A stretch of DNA of 64,000 nt from NCBI GenBank assembly GCA_021561035.1, contig CP067346.1:2635001-2699000 (forward strand), read 5' to 3'. The DNA comes from Clostridioides sp. ES-S-0054-01 (GTDB lineage Bacteria > Bacillota > Clostridia > Peptostreptococcales > Peptostreptococcaceae). The notes below the pieces were generated by a model, which saw only the letters and a list, made by a program, of their open reading frames with translations, searched no databases and was not told the origin of the DNA. Shown piece after piece: positions 54,897 to 63,745 of the stretch. Within the stretch, counting starts at the first letter, position 1, and each line of letters begins with the position of its first letter. The position numbers and the translations under genes are program-made.

Positions 54897-55739
54897 TTAT
54901 ATTGCAGTTATTAAAATTGCACCTTTTGAAGTATATGTACCCATCACTGAACCAACTTCACAGATTACAACATCTTTGTATTTTACATCCTTTTCCATAA
55001 CTTCCCTTACCTTTTGAGCCTTTTCAGGACAGTTAGCATGCCCTATAAATAAAACCTTTTCTTCTTTATCATTAATTTTTGACTCTACTAAAGTAATCAG
55101 CTTTTTCAAGCTATTACCTTCGCCTCTTGCCTTATCTATAGGAGTTACAATGCCATCTGCAACTTGTATTATCGCTTTAAAATTCAAGGTATTTATAATT
55201 TTTCCTGCTATTGGGTTTATTCTACCGCCCTTAATAGCATTTTCTAAAGTTTCAAGAGTTCCAAAGAATGGGGGATTATCTTTATATTTATTTATTATTG
55301 AAACAATCTCTTCAATTTCTTTTCCTTCTTTTATTAATATTGCTGCTTTTAACACTAATTGTCCTATTCCAATTGACCCACTAAGTGAATCTATAATCTC
55401 AATTTTTTTGTTATTTCCTTCCTTTTCAAACATATCCTTTGCCAAAAGTGCACTATTATAAGTTCCAGATAATCCTGAACTTATATTAATTACCAATACA
55501 CTTTCTTCATGACAATGATATGCTTCTAAAAATTTATCAGGTGAAGGACATGATGTTTTTGGTAGCACTTTACTCTCACTCATTTTTCTATAGAAAGTTT
55601 CATTATCTATTTCCTTTCCAGATATATAACTTTCTTCTCCAAAAGATACATTTAAACCAACAACTTCTATGTTGTATTTTTCTATTATATCATCAGGTAA
55701 GTCACATGCACTGTCCACTATCAATTTTATTTTATCCAT
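54897..55739 (-). CDS. DegV family fatty-acid-binding protein
   Basis: A 280-residue DegV protein. Such proteins bind a fatty acid and, as FakB, present it to the kinase FakA. Family hallmarks are IVDSACDLPDDI at the start, KTSCPSPDKFLEAY, INISSGLSGTYNSA and GGRINPIAGKI. The C-terminal GHANCPEKA is also typical. The ATG follows GTGAGG. It is divergent from a TetR-family gene and has a TetR-type palindrome at its transcription start. A FakA-like kinase lies about 51 kb away in this window. Confidence 0.92.
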   Translation of the reverse strand: MDKIKLIVDSACDLPDDIIEKYNIEVVGLNVSFGEESYISGKEIDNETFYRKMSESKVLPKTSCPSPDKFLEAYHCHEESVLVINISSGLSGTYNSALLAKDMFEKEGNNKKIEIIDSLSGSIGIGQLVLKAAILIKEGKEIEEIVSIINKYKDNPPFFGTLETLENAIKGGRINPIAGKIINTLNFKAIIQVADGIVTPIDKARGEGNSLKKLITLVESKINDKEEKVLFIGHANCPEKAQKVREVMEKDVKYKDVVICEVGSVMGTYTSKGAILITAI

Positions 55740-55776
55740 ATTAACCTCACTATAAGATATTATTTTATTTATTCAG

Positions 55777-55792
55777 TCGGTCGTACGACCGA
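55777..55792. promoter_or_regulatory. Perfect 16-bp palindrome, TetR-type operator
   Basis: TCGGTCGTACGACCGA is fully self-complementary and GC-rich in an A+T-rich gap. It lies just after the predicted degV start (near 55796), so a bound repressor would block the polymerase. It is about 100 nt upstream of the tetR start and thus less able to control that gene. Confidence 0.85.
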
Positions 55793-55802
55793 TTTAATTA
55801 TT

Positions 55803-55831
55803 ATTTTATATTTTGAATGAAAAAAAGTCAA
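55803..55831 (-). promoter_or_regulatory. Promoter of degV
   Basis: TTGACT (55826-55831, complement), 17-nt spacer, TAAAAT (55803-55808). The start is placed near 55796, just before the palindrome. Confidence 0.7.
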
Positions 55832-55852
55832 TAGATATAGATTCTCGCTTTG

Positions 55853-55881
55853 TTGACAATAAATATTCATAAGCTTATAAT
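55853..55881 (+). promoter_or_regulatory. Consensus sigma-A promoter of the TetR gene
   Basis: Perfect TTGACA (55853-55858), 17-nt spacer, perfect TATAAT (55876-55881), about 40 nt before the start codon. Confidence 0.9.
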
Positions 55882-55922
55882 GTTATTAATTTGTTATAAA
55901 TATACATGGAAAGGTAGGTTTT

Positions 55923-56495
55923 ATGAAAGCAAATAATATGAAACAGGCTATTTTATCATCTGCAACCAATTTAATAGCCAAAAATGGAGTTCAAAATACT
56001 AGCCTTGCTGATATTGCAAAAGATGTAAATATAAGTAAAGGTACTTTGTATTATCACTACGCATCTAAAAATGATATTATATATGATATTGCGGATACTC
56101 ATTTAGAAGTTATAACTAGTGCTATACTAAACTGCGTAAAAAATGTCAAATCAAAAAAATCTCAAATAGAAATGGTTAACTTAATCTTAGAGAAAATCTC
56201 TACTATAGAAAGTCGTGGTAGGGTACATATGTATCTTATTTGTGAGGCGATTACTTCAAATGATGATTTAAAAGAAAGAATGAGATTAAAATATATTGAA
56301 TGGAGAACTACTCTTAAATCTGAAATTGTCGAATCACTAGAAAAATATAATAGTAGAGAAAATGAACAGGATGCTGAATCATTTTCTTTCTTACTTATGT
56401 CTATAGTTGATGGTTTGGTTGTCCAAAGTTTATTAAAAACAGAAAAAATACCTTATGAAAATATAGCTTCTTTTTTAGTTAATCATTGGATTTAA
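55923..56495 (+). CDS. TetR/AcrR-family transcription regulator
   Basis: A 190-residue repressor. The N-terminal HTH (about 5-50) has AILSSATNLIAKNGVQNTSLADIAKDVNISKGTLYYHY, the classic TetR pattern. The C-terminal ligand and dimer domain is helical and ends in a short hydrophobic helix. AGGTAGG lies before the ATG. The neighbouring DegV gene, with the palindrome at its start site, is the likely target. A fatty acid or acyl-CoA effector is plausible but unproven. Confidence 0.92.
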   Translation: MKANNMKQAILSSATNLIAKNGVQNTSLADIAKDVNISKGTLYYHYASKNDIIYDIADTHLEVITSAILNCVKNVKSKKSQIEMVNLILEKISTIESRGRVHMYLICEAITSNDDLKERMRLKYIEWRTTLKSEIVESLEKYNSRENEQDAESFSFLLMSIVDGLVVQSLLKTEKIPYENIASFLVNHWI

Positions 56496-56517
56496 ATTTA
56501 ATACTTATATAATTAAT

Positions 56518-56562
56518 AAAAGTGAACTATTAAAGTTATTTGCCTTAACAGTTCACTTTCTT
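56518..56562 (+). terminator. Terminator of the TetR gene
   Basis: AAAGTGAACT and AGTTCACTTT pair around a loop, with a T-rich end, about 25 nt after the stop codon. Confidence 0.75.
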
Positions 56563-56658
56563 ATTTACTATCAATAATTTTTACTTAAAATATTAAATTT
56601 TTATTTAAACCTTCATGGAATTACAAAATAAAAATCTTTTTATGAATTTTAAACATTT

Positions 56659-56727
56659 CTATTTATATTCATGCGTATGTCCATCTAAATGTTCATGACT
56701 TCTTACTACAAATCTCTCTCTTAACAT
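56659..56727 (-). CDS. Possible 22-residue His-rich peptide
   Basis: A short frame (ending in RSHEHLDGHTHEYK) with four His residues in ten positions and GAGG 9 nt before its ATG; a longer form begins at 56742. It sits in the 344-nt gap between the TetR and YitT genes, downstream of nothing else on its strand except yitT. It could be a metal-binding micro-peptide, a relic, or chance. Confidence 0.3.
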   Translation of the reverse strand: MLRERFVVRSHEHLDGHTHEYK

Positions 56728-56839
56728 ATTCTTATACCTCATAGTATATTATTGAGTACTTCATGTACTCCATTAATTACAGTATACATCTAACTAGGCA
56801 TAATCTCAATACACATGACATTTTTTAGCATCTATAATC

Positions 56840-57712
56840 TTAAAGAAACTTATCCTTAAAACCTCCTCCTTTTACTTCTTCCACATTATTTACAGAAATA
56901 AAAGCTTCACTATCCATGTCGTAAATTAAATCCTTAAATTTGCCTATTTCATTTGCAGATATTATGCAATAAATCATCTTTTTCTTATTTTGTGTATATG
57001 CACCTTCTGCCTCCAAAAAAGTAACTCCTCTTCCCATCTTGTTCATTATTACTTTTGATATTTCATCATATTTATTTGATATTAAAAGTATGGATTTTTT
57101 TCTATCAAAGCAATCTTTTCCTATGTCCATCGTAAAAGAAATTATATACATAGCAATTAAAGTATACATTACCAACTTAGCTCCAAATAAGAAAGCTCCT
57201 GCACATACTACAAAGAAATTAATAAATAAAAATGTATTTTTCATAGGTATATCGTACTTTCTTTTCATTATGGCTGCTACTATGTCAAGTCCTCCAGCAG
57301 TAGCTCTTGCTTTAAAAGTCAACCCCATACCTATACCTGTTAATGCACCACCATAAATACACTGTAGCATAGTATCATCTATTGGGAAATATTTAGCAAT
57401 GTCTTGCGTTAACCCAAGTGATACAGAAAATAGTAACATATTGACAAAACTTATTAACAAAAATTTATTATCAAAATACTTTCTAGCTATAATAAATATT
57501 GGTATATTCATCAAGAAACTTGATATTCCTTGATTTATACCAAATAATTTATATAATATGACACAAATTCCAGCTACTCCTCCACTTAATAACTTAGCTG
57601 GTGCTAGATATAAATTTATTCCTAAGGTTGATAGAATCATACCCAATATAATAAGACCATATTGTAAAAATATGTTATTATCAACACTTAGCTTTTTGCT
57701 TTCACCATACAT
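56840..57712 (-). CDS. YitT family membrane protein (DUF161/DUF2179)
   Basis: A 290-residue protein with five or six membrane spans in the N-terminal 200 residues (DUF161 repeats; APAKLLSGGVAGI and GGALTGIGMGLTFKARATAGGLDI) and a soluble C-terminal DUF2179 domain with MGRGVTFLEAEGAYT and a final GGGFKDKFL. Function is unknown; relatives are thought to be transporters. AAGGGGTG lies before the ATG. It is a single gene. Confidence 0.87.
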   Translation of the reverse strand: MYGESKKLSVDNNIFLQYGLIILGMILSTLGINLYLAPAKLLSGGVAGICVILYKLFGINQGISSFLMNIPIFIIARKYFDNKFLLISFVNMLLFSVSLGLTQDIAKYFPIDDTMLQCIYGGALTGIGMGLTFKARATAGGLDIVAAIMKRKYDIPMKNTFLFINFFVVCAGAFLFGAKLVMYTLIAMYIISFTMDIGKDCFDRKKSILLISNKYDEISKVIMNKMGRGVTFLEAEGAYTQNKKKMIYCIISANEIGKFKDLIYDMDSEAFISVNNVEEVKGGGFKDKFL

Positions 57713-57943
57713 CTAAACGCACCCCTTTGCATAATAAATAAACCACCCTGCACAACACACGATAAATTTATAAATAAATTTATCAGAAGTAGTTTACTCT
57801 AAAATATTATTCACCCTCACTTAAACGTTTATTCACTAATATTCTATCACATGCTATAAATAATTTATATGATTTATACATATTTATTTATTGTAAGTTT
57901 TGGAATATTTCAACATTTTATTGAATAGAAAATTATACTGTAT

Positions 57944-57989
57944 TAAAAAATCCCTATAGAAATTTATGAACTAATTCCTATAGGGATTT
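57944..57989 (-). terminator. Terminator of ileS
   Basis: AAAATCCCTATAG and CTATAGGGATTTT pair perfectly over 13 bp, with T residues after it on the minus strand. Confidence 0.9.
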
Positions 57990-58009
57990 TAATTAACTAA
58001 CTATTATTT

Positions 58010-61000
58010 TTATTTTCTTGTAACTTTTATACCTGTCATATGGTCATTTAAATTTTGTTCTTCTAAAGATTTATCATCTACTCTTTTTATTTCTAAAGCT
58101 AAAGTTTCAGACTTGATATATTCATCAAAATGTTCAACAGCCTTAGCAATTTCATCATCACCACAGTATTCTATTGCTATATTATCTAATACTTCAAAGT
58201 TATTAGATTTTCTCAATTGCTGTACTTTAGATATAAATTCTCTAGCATAACCTTCGTCAACTAATTCTTCAGTTAACTTAGTATCTAGTATAACAAAAAG
58301 ATTATTTTCAACAGATACATTAAATCCTTCCTTAGCAGTTATACCTATTAACACTAAATCCTTATTGAACTCAAAAGCTTCACCATCTAAGTTAACTGTT
58401 AAAGTCTCACCTTTTTCAAGCTTATTCACAGCTTCATGAGCATTTAATTTATTTAATGCTCCAACGAATAAATTCATCTTAGAACCTAACAATGGTCCTG
58501 CTTCCTTAAAGTTTGGTTTTAGACTAAAGTTCATATACTCATCTAAGTCCTTAGCAAATACTAGCTCTTTAACATTAAGCTCTTCTTTTATTAAATCAAC
58601 TACGTCGCTTATTGTATCTTCAAACTTACCATCTATTAACACTTTTTGTAATGGTTGACGAACTTTTATTCTTTCAACTTCTCTTGAAGCTCTACCTAAA
58701 GTAACTAGGTTTTTAGCTAAATCCATTTTTTCTTCTAACTTAGTGTCTACTAATTCTTCATTAAATTTAGGATATTCAGCTAAATGAACAGATACTTCTC
58801 CTGTTAGGTTTCTATACATTTCTTCTGACATATATGGCGCAAATGGAGCTATAGCTCTACAAAGACCATGTAATAATTCATAAGTTGTATTGTACACTGC
58901 TTTTTTATCTTCTGTTAATTCAGTTGCCCAAAATCTTCTTCTTGAACGTCTTATATACCAGTTAGATAAATCATCATTTATAAAATCTTGTATCATTCTT
59001 AAAGTTTTATTTAACTCAAATATAGCTAAATTTTCTTCTACATCTTTCATTAAATTGTTGAACTTAGATAATATCCATCTGTCAAGTTCTGGTCTATCTT
59101 TATATTCTACAAAGAATTCAGTTGGATTTATATCATCTGTGTTTGCATATAAAGTAAAGAAATTATATACATTCTTCATAGTACCTATAAATTTACTTTG
59201 GATTTCTTTTAAGCCATCCATATCAAATTTAGTTGGAGTCCATGGTGGAGAAACATATAATAGATACCATCTTAATGCATCTGCTCCATATTGATCAAAT
59301 AATTCCATTGGATTTACTGTATTTCCTCTTGATTTACTCATTTTCTTACCATCTTTATCAAGTACAAGGTCTGGAACTAAAACACTCTTGTATGGTGCTT
59401 TTCCTAATACAAATGTTGACACTGCAAGTAATGAGTAGAACCAACCTCTAGTCTGGTCTATACCTTCTGATATATAATCAGCTGGGAACAGTTGCTCGAA
59501 GTTTTCCTTGTTTTCAAATGGATAGTGGTGTTGAGCAAATGGCATAGACCCACTATCAAACCAACAATCTATAACTTCTGTTACTCTTGTCATTGGTTTT
59601 CCACATTTTTCACACTTTAAGTGTATATCATCTACATATGGTCTATGAAGTTCAACTGTTTCTGGATTTACATCTTCTATAGCTTTTTCAGCTAATTCAG
59701 CTCTTGAACCAACTGAATCTGTATGACCACATTCGCATCTCCATATAGGAAGTGGAGTTCCCCAATATCTAGTTCTTGATATTGCCCAGTCATTTAAATT
59801 TTCTAGCCAGTTTCCAAATCTCTTTTCACCTACAAAACTCGGGAACCACTTTACACCATTATTATTTTCTATTAATTTATCTTTAAGTTTAGTCATTTCT
59901 ATATACCAGCTTGGCTTTGCATAGTATACTAGTGGAGTTTGACATCTCCAGCAGTGTGGATAATTGTGAACTACTTTTTCTTTACTATATAATTTATTTT
60001 CAGAAGCTAGCCATTTTATTATTTCAACATCTAGCCCATCTTCCATTACAAATCTACCTTCCCAAGGAGTAGCTGTAAATTTACCAGTTTCATCTACTGG
60101 CTGAACAACTGGTAAATCATATCTTTTACCTGTGTTATAGTCGTCTTCACCAAATGCTGGTGCTGTATGAACTATTCCAGTACCATCTTCAGTAGTTACA
60201 TAGTCTCCTACTGTAATAAAAAATGCTTTTTTATCAACTTCTACAAAAGGCATTAACTGTTCGTATTCTAACCCTTCTAAGTCTTTACCTTTCATTTCTT
60301 CTAAAACTTCATAGTCTTCACCTAGTACTTTATCAGCTAAAGGCTTAGATACATAATATACCTCATCACCTTTTTTAACTTTTAAATAATCTACATCAGC
60401 ATTTACTGTTAATGAAACATTTGATGGTAAAGTCCATGGAGTTGTTGTCCATGCTAAGAAATACTCATCAGCATCTTTTTTCTTAAATTTAGCTATAACT
60501 GTATTAGTTTTTACTTCTTTATATCCTTGTGCAACCTCATGACTAGCAAGACCAGTTCCACATCTTGGGCAATAAGGAAGTATTTTGTGCCCTTCATAGA
60601 TATATCCTTCTTTATTGAATTTATTCAGTATCCACCATACAGACTCTATATAGTTATTATCTAAAGTTATATATGGATTATCTAAATCAACTTCATAAGC
60701 CATTCTCTCAGTCATTATTCTCCATTGTTTTTCAAATGAGAAAACTGATTCTCTACATTTTTGGTTAAATTCAGCTATTCCATACTCTTCTATTTGCTGT
60801 TTACTAGTAAGACCTAATTCTTTCTCTACTTGTATTTCAACTGGTAATCCATGTGTATCCCAACCAGCTTTTCTTTTTACTTGATAACCAGACATTGTTT
60901 TATATCTACAAACTGAATCTTTAAGTGTTCTAGATAAAACATGGTGTACACCAGGATTTCCATTAGCTGTTGGAGGTCCTTCATAGAAAACGAAACTTGG

Positions 61001-61117
61001 GTCATCTTTCCCCTTTTCTAAAGTTTTTTCAAGTATATTTATGTCTTTCCAATAATCAAAAACTTGTGCTTCTGCTTGTTTTACAGAACTGTCTACCAGT
61101 GGCTTAAATTTCGCCAT
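58010..61117 (-). CDS. ileS: Isoleucyl-tRNA synthetase
   Basis: Charges tRNA-Ile and edits mischarged Val. The 1035-residue class I enzyme has the HIGH-type motif in GPPTANGNPGVHHVLS near residue 50, the CP1 editing domain (TTPWTLPSN, GTGIVHTAPAFGEDDY), KMSKSRGNTVNP near residue 595, and a C-terminal anticodon-binding part. The length and domain pattern are those of the eukaryote-like IleS2 group, linked in some bacteria to mupirocin tolerance. I chose ATG 61115-61117, with AAAGGGTGA upstream. Transcription is controlled by a T-box. Confidence 0.96.
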   Translation of the reverse strand: MAKFKPLVDSSVKQAEAQVFDYWKDINILEKTLEKGKDDPSFVFYEGPPTANGNPGVHHVLSRTLKDSVCRYKTMSGYQVKRKAGWDTHGLPVEIQVEKELGLTSKQQIEEYGIAEFNQKCRESVFSFEKQWRIMTERMAYEVDLDNPYITLDNNYIESVWWILNKFNKEGYIYEGHKILPYCPRCGTGLASHEVAQGYKEVKTNTVIAKFKKKDADEYFLAWTTTPWTLPSNVSLTVNADVDYLKVKKGDEVYYVSKPLADKVLGEDYEVLEEMKGKDLEGLEYEQLMPFVEVDKKAFFITVGDYVTTEDGTGIVHTAPAFGEDDYNTGKRYDLPVVQPVDETGKFTATPWEGRFVMEDGLDVEIIKWLASENKLYSKEKVVHNYPHCWRCQTPLVYYAKPSWYIEMTKLKDKLIENNNGVKWFPSFVGEKRFGNWLENLNDWAISRTRYWGTPLPIWRCECGHTDSVGSRAELAEKAIEDVNPETVELHRPYVDDIHLKCEKCGKPMTRVTEVIDCWFDSGSMPFAQHHYPFENKENFEQLFPADYISEGIDQTRGWFYSLLAVSTFVLGKAPYKSVLVPDLVLDKDGKKMSKSRGNTVNPMELFDQYGADALRWYLLYVSPPWTPTKFDMDGLKEIQSKFIGTMKNVYNFFTLYANTDDINPTEFFVEYKDRPELDRWILSKFNNLMKDVEENLAIFELNKTLRMIQDFINDDLSNWYIRRSRRRFWATELTEDKKAVYNTTYELLHGLCRAIAPFAPYMSEEMYRNLTGEVSVHLAEYPKFNEELVDTKLEEKMDLAKNLVTLGRASREVERIKVRQPLQKVLIDGKFEDTISDVVDLIKEELNVKELVFAKDLDEYMNFSLKPNFKEAGPLLGSKMNLFVGALNKLNAHEAVNKLEKGETLTVNLDGEAFEFNKDLVLIGITAKEGFNVSVENNLFVILDTKLTEELVDEGYAREFISKVQQLRKSNNFEVLDNIAIEYCGDDEIAKAVEHFDEYIKSETLALEIKRVDDKSLEEQNLNDHMTGIKVTRK

Positions 61118-61184
61118 GTAAATCACCCTTTCCTATAAATATTATAATTCCAAAATTTTTTATTTTTCACATAAATTTAAATAC

Positions 61185-61457
61185 TAAAAAACTCGCCCCC
61201 TTTAAACCAAAGGGACGAGTTATAAATCGCGTTACCACCCTAATTCTATATGTGAACTAAATACTAGCCACATATAACACTCTAATAGTATAACGGTACT
61301 GACCGGCACAGCTTAATAGAATTTAATCGTTCAGCCTGCAGCTCAAGAGTGATTTTTATCTTTATAAATTCATTGGTTCTCAGCATCTCCAATTCTCTGT
61401 AAAATTATCTAAAGATAAATGTCTCTATCAACGCTTTTAAAAATTTATCTGTGTTTA
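61185..61457 (-). promoter_or_regulatory. T-box riboswitch, isoleucine-type, controlling ileS
   Basis: T-box core AGGGTGGTAACGCG (complement of 61228-61241) is followed by the terminator AACTCGTCCCTTT with AAAGGGGGCGAGTT and TTTTT (61185-61221). In stem I the ATC at 61351-61353 (Ile codon) sits in the specifier position of the GATAAAAATCACTC stretch. Uncharged tRNA-Ile would allow read-through. Confidence 0.9.
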
Positions 61458-61463
61458 TATGAA

Positions 61464-61492
61464 ATTCTATAACAAATAATTTGAATAGTCAA
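61464..61492 (-). promoter_or_regulatory. Promoter of the ileS T-box transcript
   Basis: TTGACT (61487-61492, complement), 17-nt spacer, TAGAAT (61464-61469), start near 61457. Confidence 0.75.
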
Positions 61493-61614
61493 TATATTTT
61501 TGAAAAATATAATAATTTCTATTTTTCTTACATTTTTATCCTATTTTTAATCTTTGTTATAAATTTCTCAAACTTCTACAACTATTCTACCTAAAAAATA
61601 AATAAATTACAAGT

Positions 61615-62142
61615 TTATTCTAGAGTTGTAGCAGCTTCATCATTACTATAATTATACACTGTTGTTCCTTCAAATGCATTTACACATTTTTCATCTACAT
61701 CATAAAAAATCTCATCAACACTTCTTATTTCATCTTCTAGCAGTGATTTAAATTTATTTCTAAATATCTTAAATTCTTTGACTAAAGCATCATACTCTTT
61801 TCTTATCTCTATAACACGATTATTAGCTTGTTCTATAATTTGTCTAGCTTTTAAATCGGCTTCTTCAACAATTATCTTAGCTTTTTTATTAGCCGCACTG
61901 CAAGTATCTTCTGCTGCACTTTGAGCAGTTATTAAAGTAGCTTTTAGTGTTTCTTCAATATTTTCATACTTGTTTACTTGGTCTTGATATAACCCTAATT
62001 TTTCTTTAAGAGCTGTATTTTCCCTACATAGAGATTCATAGTCTTCCTTGATGATATCTAAAAATTCATCAACCTCTTCATCTCTATAACCTCTTAAACC
62101 TTTTTTAAACTCTTTATTTTCTATCTCAATTGGAGTTAGCAT
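61615..62142 (-). CDS. divIVA: Cell-division protein DivIVA
   Basis: A curvature-sensing membrane scaffold at septa and poles. The 175-residue protein has the N-terminal lipid-binding segment MLTPIEIENKEFKKGLRGY then RDEEVDEFLDIIKEDYE, and two coiled-coil regions (about 30-70 and 85-150). The acidic C-terminal tail is typical. GGGAGG precedes the ATG. It follows ylmH by 34 nt in the sepF-ylmG-ylmH-divIVA order known in Firmicutes. Confidence 0.94.
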   Translation of the reverse strand: MLTPIEIENKEFKKGLRGYRDEEVDEFLDIIKEDYESLCRENTALKEKLGLYQDQVNKYENIEETLKATLITAQSAAEDTCSAANKKAKIIVEEADLKARQIIEQANNRVIEIRKEYDALVKEFKIFRNKFKSLLEDEIRSVDEIFYDVDEKCVNAFEGTTVYNYSNDEAATTLE

Positions 62143-62176
62143 TACATTTCCTCCCAGCTATAATTTAAATTAGTCC

Positions 62177-62962
62177 TTATACAATTAATTTTGCTTGAAC
62201 TTTTATTTTCCCTTTTTTAGTAATATCTCCTATTTGTGTTACTCTAGCTCTTCCTTTGCCTTTAGTAGAAATCAAATCGTCATTTTTTACTATTTTAGAA
62301 GTTGAAGTTATCTTTTCATAATTAACATGGACTTTTTCTCCATTTATGTATTTTGCACTATCTTGTCTAGATATATTGTAAAGACCACTTATCACACAAT
62401 CTAACCTATCTGAAGATACTGTAAATGATACTTCCTTATATTTTAAAGAACTATTAACAATATTTTCTCTGGAAATTTCCTTTACAATTACATTATTTCT
62501 TGAAACTTTTTCTAAATTTACAATTATAAAATCGCAAATATCACTACTTACAACCACTTGACAAAAGCTATCATGTATAATTATATCTCCAATTTTTTCT
62601 CTTTTTATACCTAGACTCATAATTGACCCTAAGTAATCTTTATGAGATATATTTTTAAATTTAAAATTTCCTTCTATTTGTAAAAATCTAAGAGTATCTT
62701 CTATATCTTCATATTCCATGTAAAATGGATAAATAAATACAGTGCTTCTTTCAGCTTGTTCATAACCTCCATCCACACTGTATTTTATTTCATTTGTAGA
62801 ATTTAATATTGCTACAGCATTTTTTACTTCATATGGATTAAGAAACTCAGTAGACTTAACATCATAGTTTTTTATACAACTATTAGCCTTGTCTATTACT
62901 TTAAGCATTTTATTTTTCAAGTCTATATCCTTTATGTGATTTGTTAATTTTAATTTATCCAT
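62177..62962 (-). CDS. ylmH: YlmH-type RNA-binding protein with S4 domain
   Basis: A 261-residue protein. The first 180 residues form the YlmH domain, and the C-terminal S4 domain (about 185-250) has RLDCVISGLYNISRQDSAKYI and VNYEKITSTSKIV with the final RARVTQIG. YlmH is reported to act in ribosome quality control on obstructed 50S subunits in Bacillus. RqcH is encoded at 39.8 kb, so both branches of that pathway are present. AGGTGA lies before the ATG. It follows ylmG by 9 nt. Confidence 0.92.
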   Translation of the reverse strand: MDKLKLTNHIKDIDLKNKMLKVIDKANSCIKNYDVKSTEFLNPYEVKNAVAILNSTNEIKYSVDGGYEQAERSTVFIYPFYMEYEDIEDTLRFLQIEGNFKFKNISHKDYLGSIMSLGIKREKIGDIIIHDSFCQVVVSSDICDFIIVNLEKVSRNNVIVKEISRENIVNSSLKYKEVSFTVSSDRLDCVISGLYNISRQDSAKYINGEKVHVNYEKITSTSKIVKNDDLISTKGKGRARVTQIGDITKKGKIKVQAKLIV

Positions 62963-62971
62963 CCTATCACC

Positions 62972-63229
62972 TTAGAATATAACCAATACTAATTGTCTCA
63001 GGAACATCAATAATACTATTGCAATTAAAGGAGAAAAATCTATAGGTCCATTTGTATATTTGTACATTATAGACCTTATCGGTCCTTCTATTGGCTCTGT
63101 AAGATTTTCTAAAATCTCAAAAATTTTACTTTGTCTTCCATTTGGAAACCAAGTCATCAAGCTTTTTATAACTATCATCCATGCTATTATATCTAAAAGA
63201 TAATAAAGTGCAATTCTTATTGTTCCCAT
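62972..63229 (-). CDS. ylmG: YggT/YlmG-family membrane protein
   Basis: A small integral membrane protein of 85 residues with two hydrophobic stretches (about 4-25 and 62-83) that enclose the family loop FPNGRQSKIFEILENLTEPIEGPIR. It is linked to division and membrane protein organisation through its location. The ribosome site is GGCGG. It lies between sepF and ylmH. Confidence 0.92.
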   Translation of the reverse strand: MGTIRIALYYLLDIIAWMIVIKSLMTWFPNGRQSKIFEILENLTEPIEGPIRSIMYKYTNGPIDFSPLIAIVLLMFLRQLVLVIF

Positions 63230-63247
63230 ATATTAACCGCCTTTTTA

Positions 63248-63706
63248 CTATTTATTTTGCCAAGGGAAGAATGCTTTACTTTCTAATTCTTTTTTCATAT
63301 TTGCATCTATATCCACATTATTAGGAGCTAGTATAAATATTGATTTAGAAACCTTTTGTATACTTCCATCTAAGACATAAACTGCTCCATTCATAAAGTT
63401 AAATATAGATTTACGAACTTCAGAATTAGTCAATCCTTCCAAATTCACTATAACTGCCCTTCTTTGTTTTAAATGGTCTGCTATAGTTGCAGCTTCATCA
63501 TAAACCTTAGGTTCAACTATTACGACTTTCATTTGGCTAGTTGTATGTAAATTTACAATTTTATTTGCTTTTGCAGTACTAAATCCACTGCTCATTTCTT
63601 CTTCTTGAACTATATCGTCCATGCCACCTTCATATTCATCTTCAATATAATCTTCTTCTTCATCAACTATCCAATTCTTAAATTTAGATATTATTCCATT
63701 TGACAT
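63248..63706 (-). CDS. sepF: Cell-division protein SepF
   Basis: SepF anchors and bundles FtsZ at the septum. The 152-residue protein has a short N-terminal amphipathic segment (MSNGIISKFKNWIV) for membrane binding, an acidic linker and the conserved DUF552 domain with VVIVEPKVYDEAATIADHLKQRRAVIVNLE and SIFILAPNNVDI. AAGGAGG precedes the ATG. It follows the yggS gene. Confidence 0.95.
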   Translation of the reverse strand: MSNGIISKFKNWIVDEEEDYIEDEYEGGMDDIVQEEEMSSGFSTAKANKIVNLHTTSQMKVVIVEPKVYDEAATIADHLKQRRAVIVNLEGLTNSEVRKSIFNFMNGAVYVLDGSIQKVSKSIFILAPNNVDIDANMKKELESKAFFPWQNK

Positions 63707-63745
63707 TATTAACTTCCTCCTTAGAATTTATTCAAATTTGAGTAA

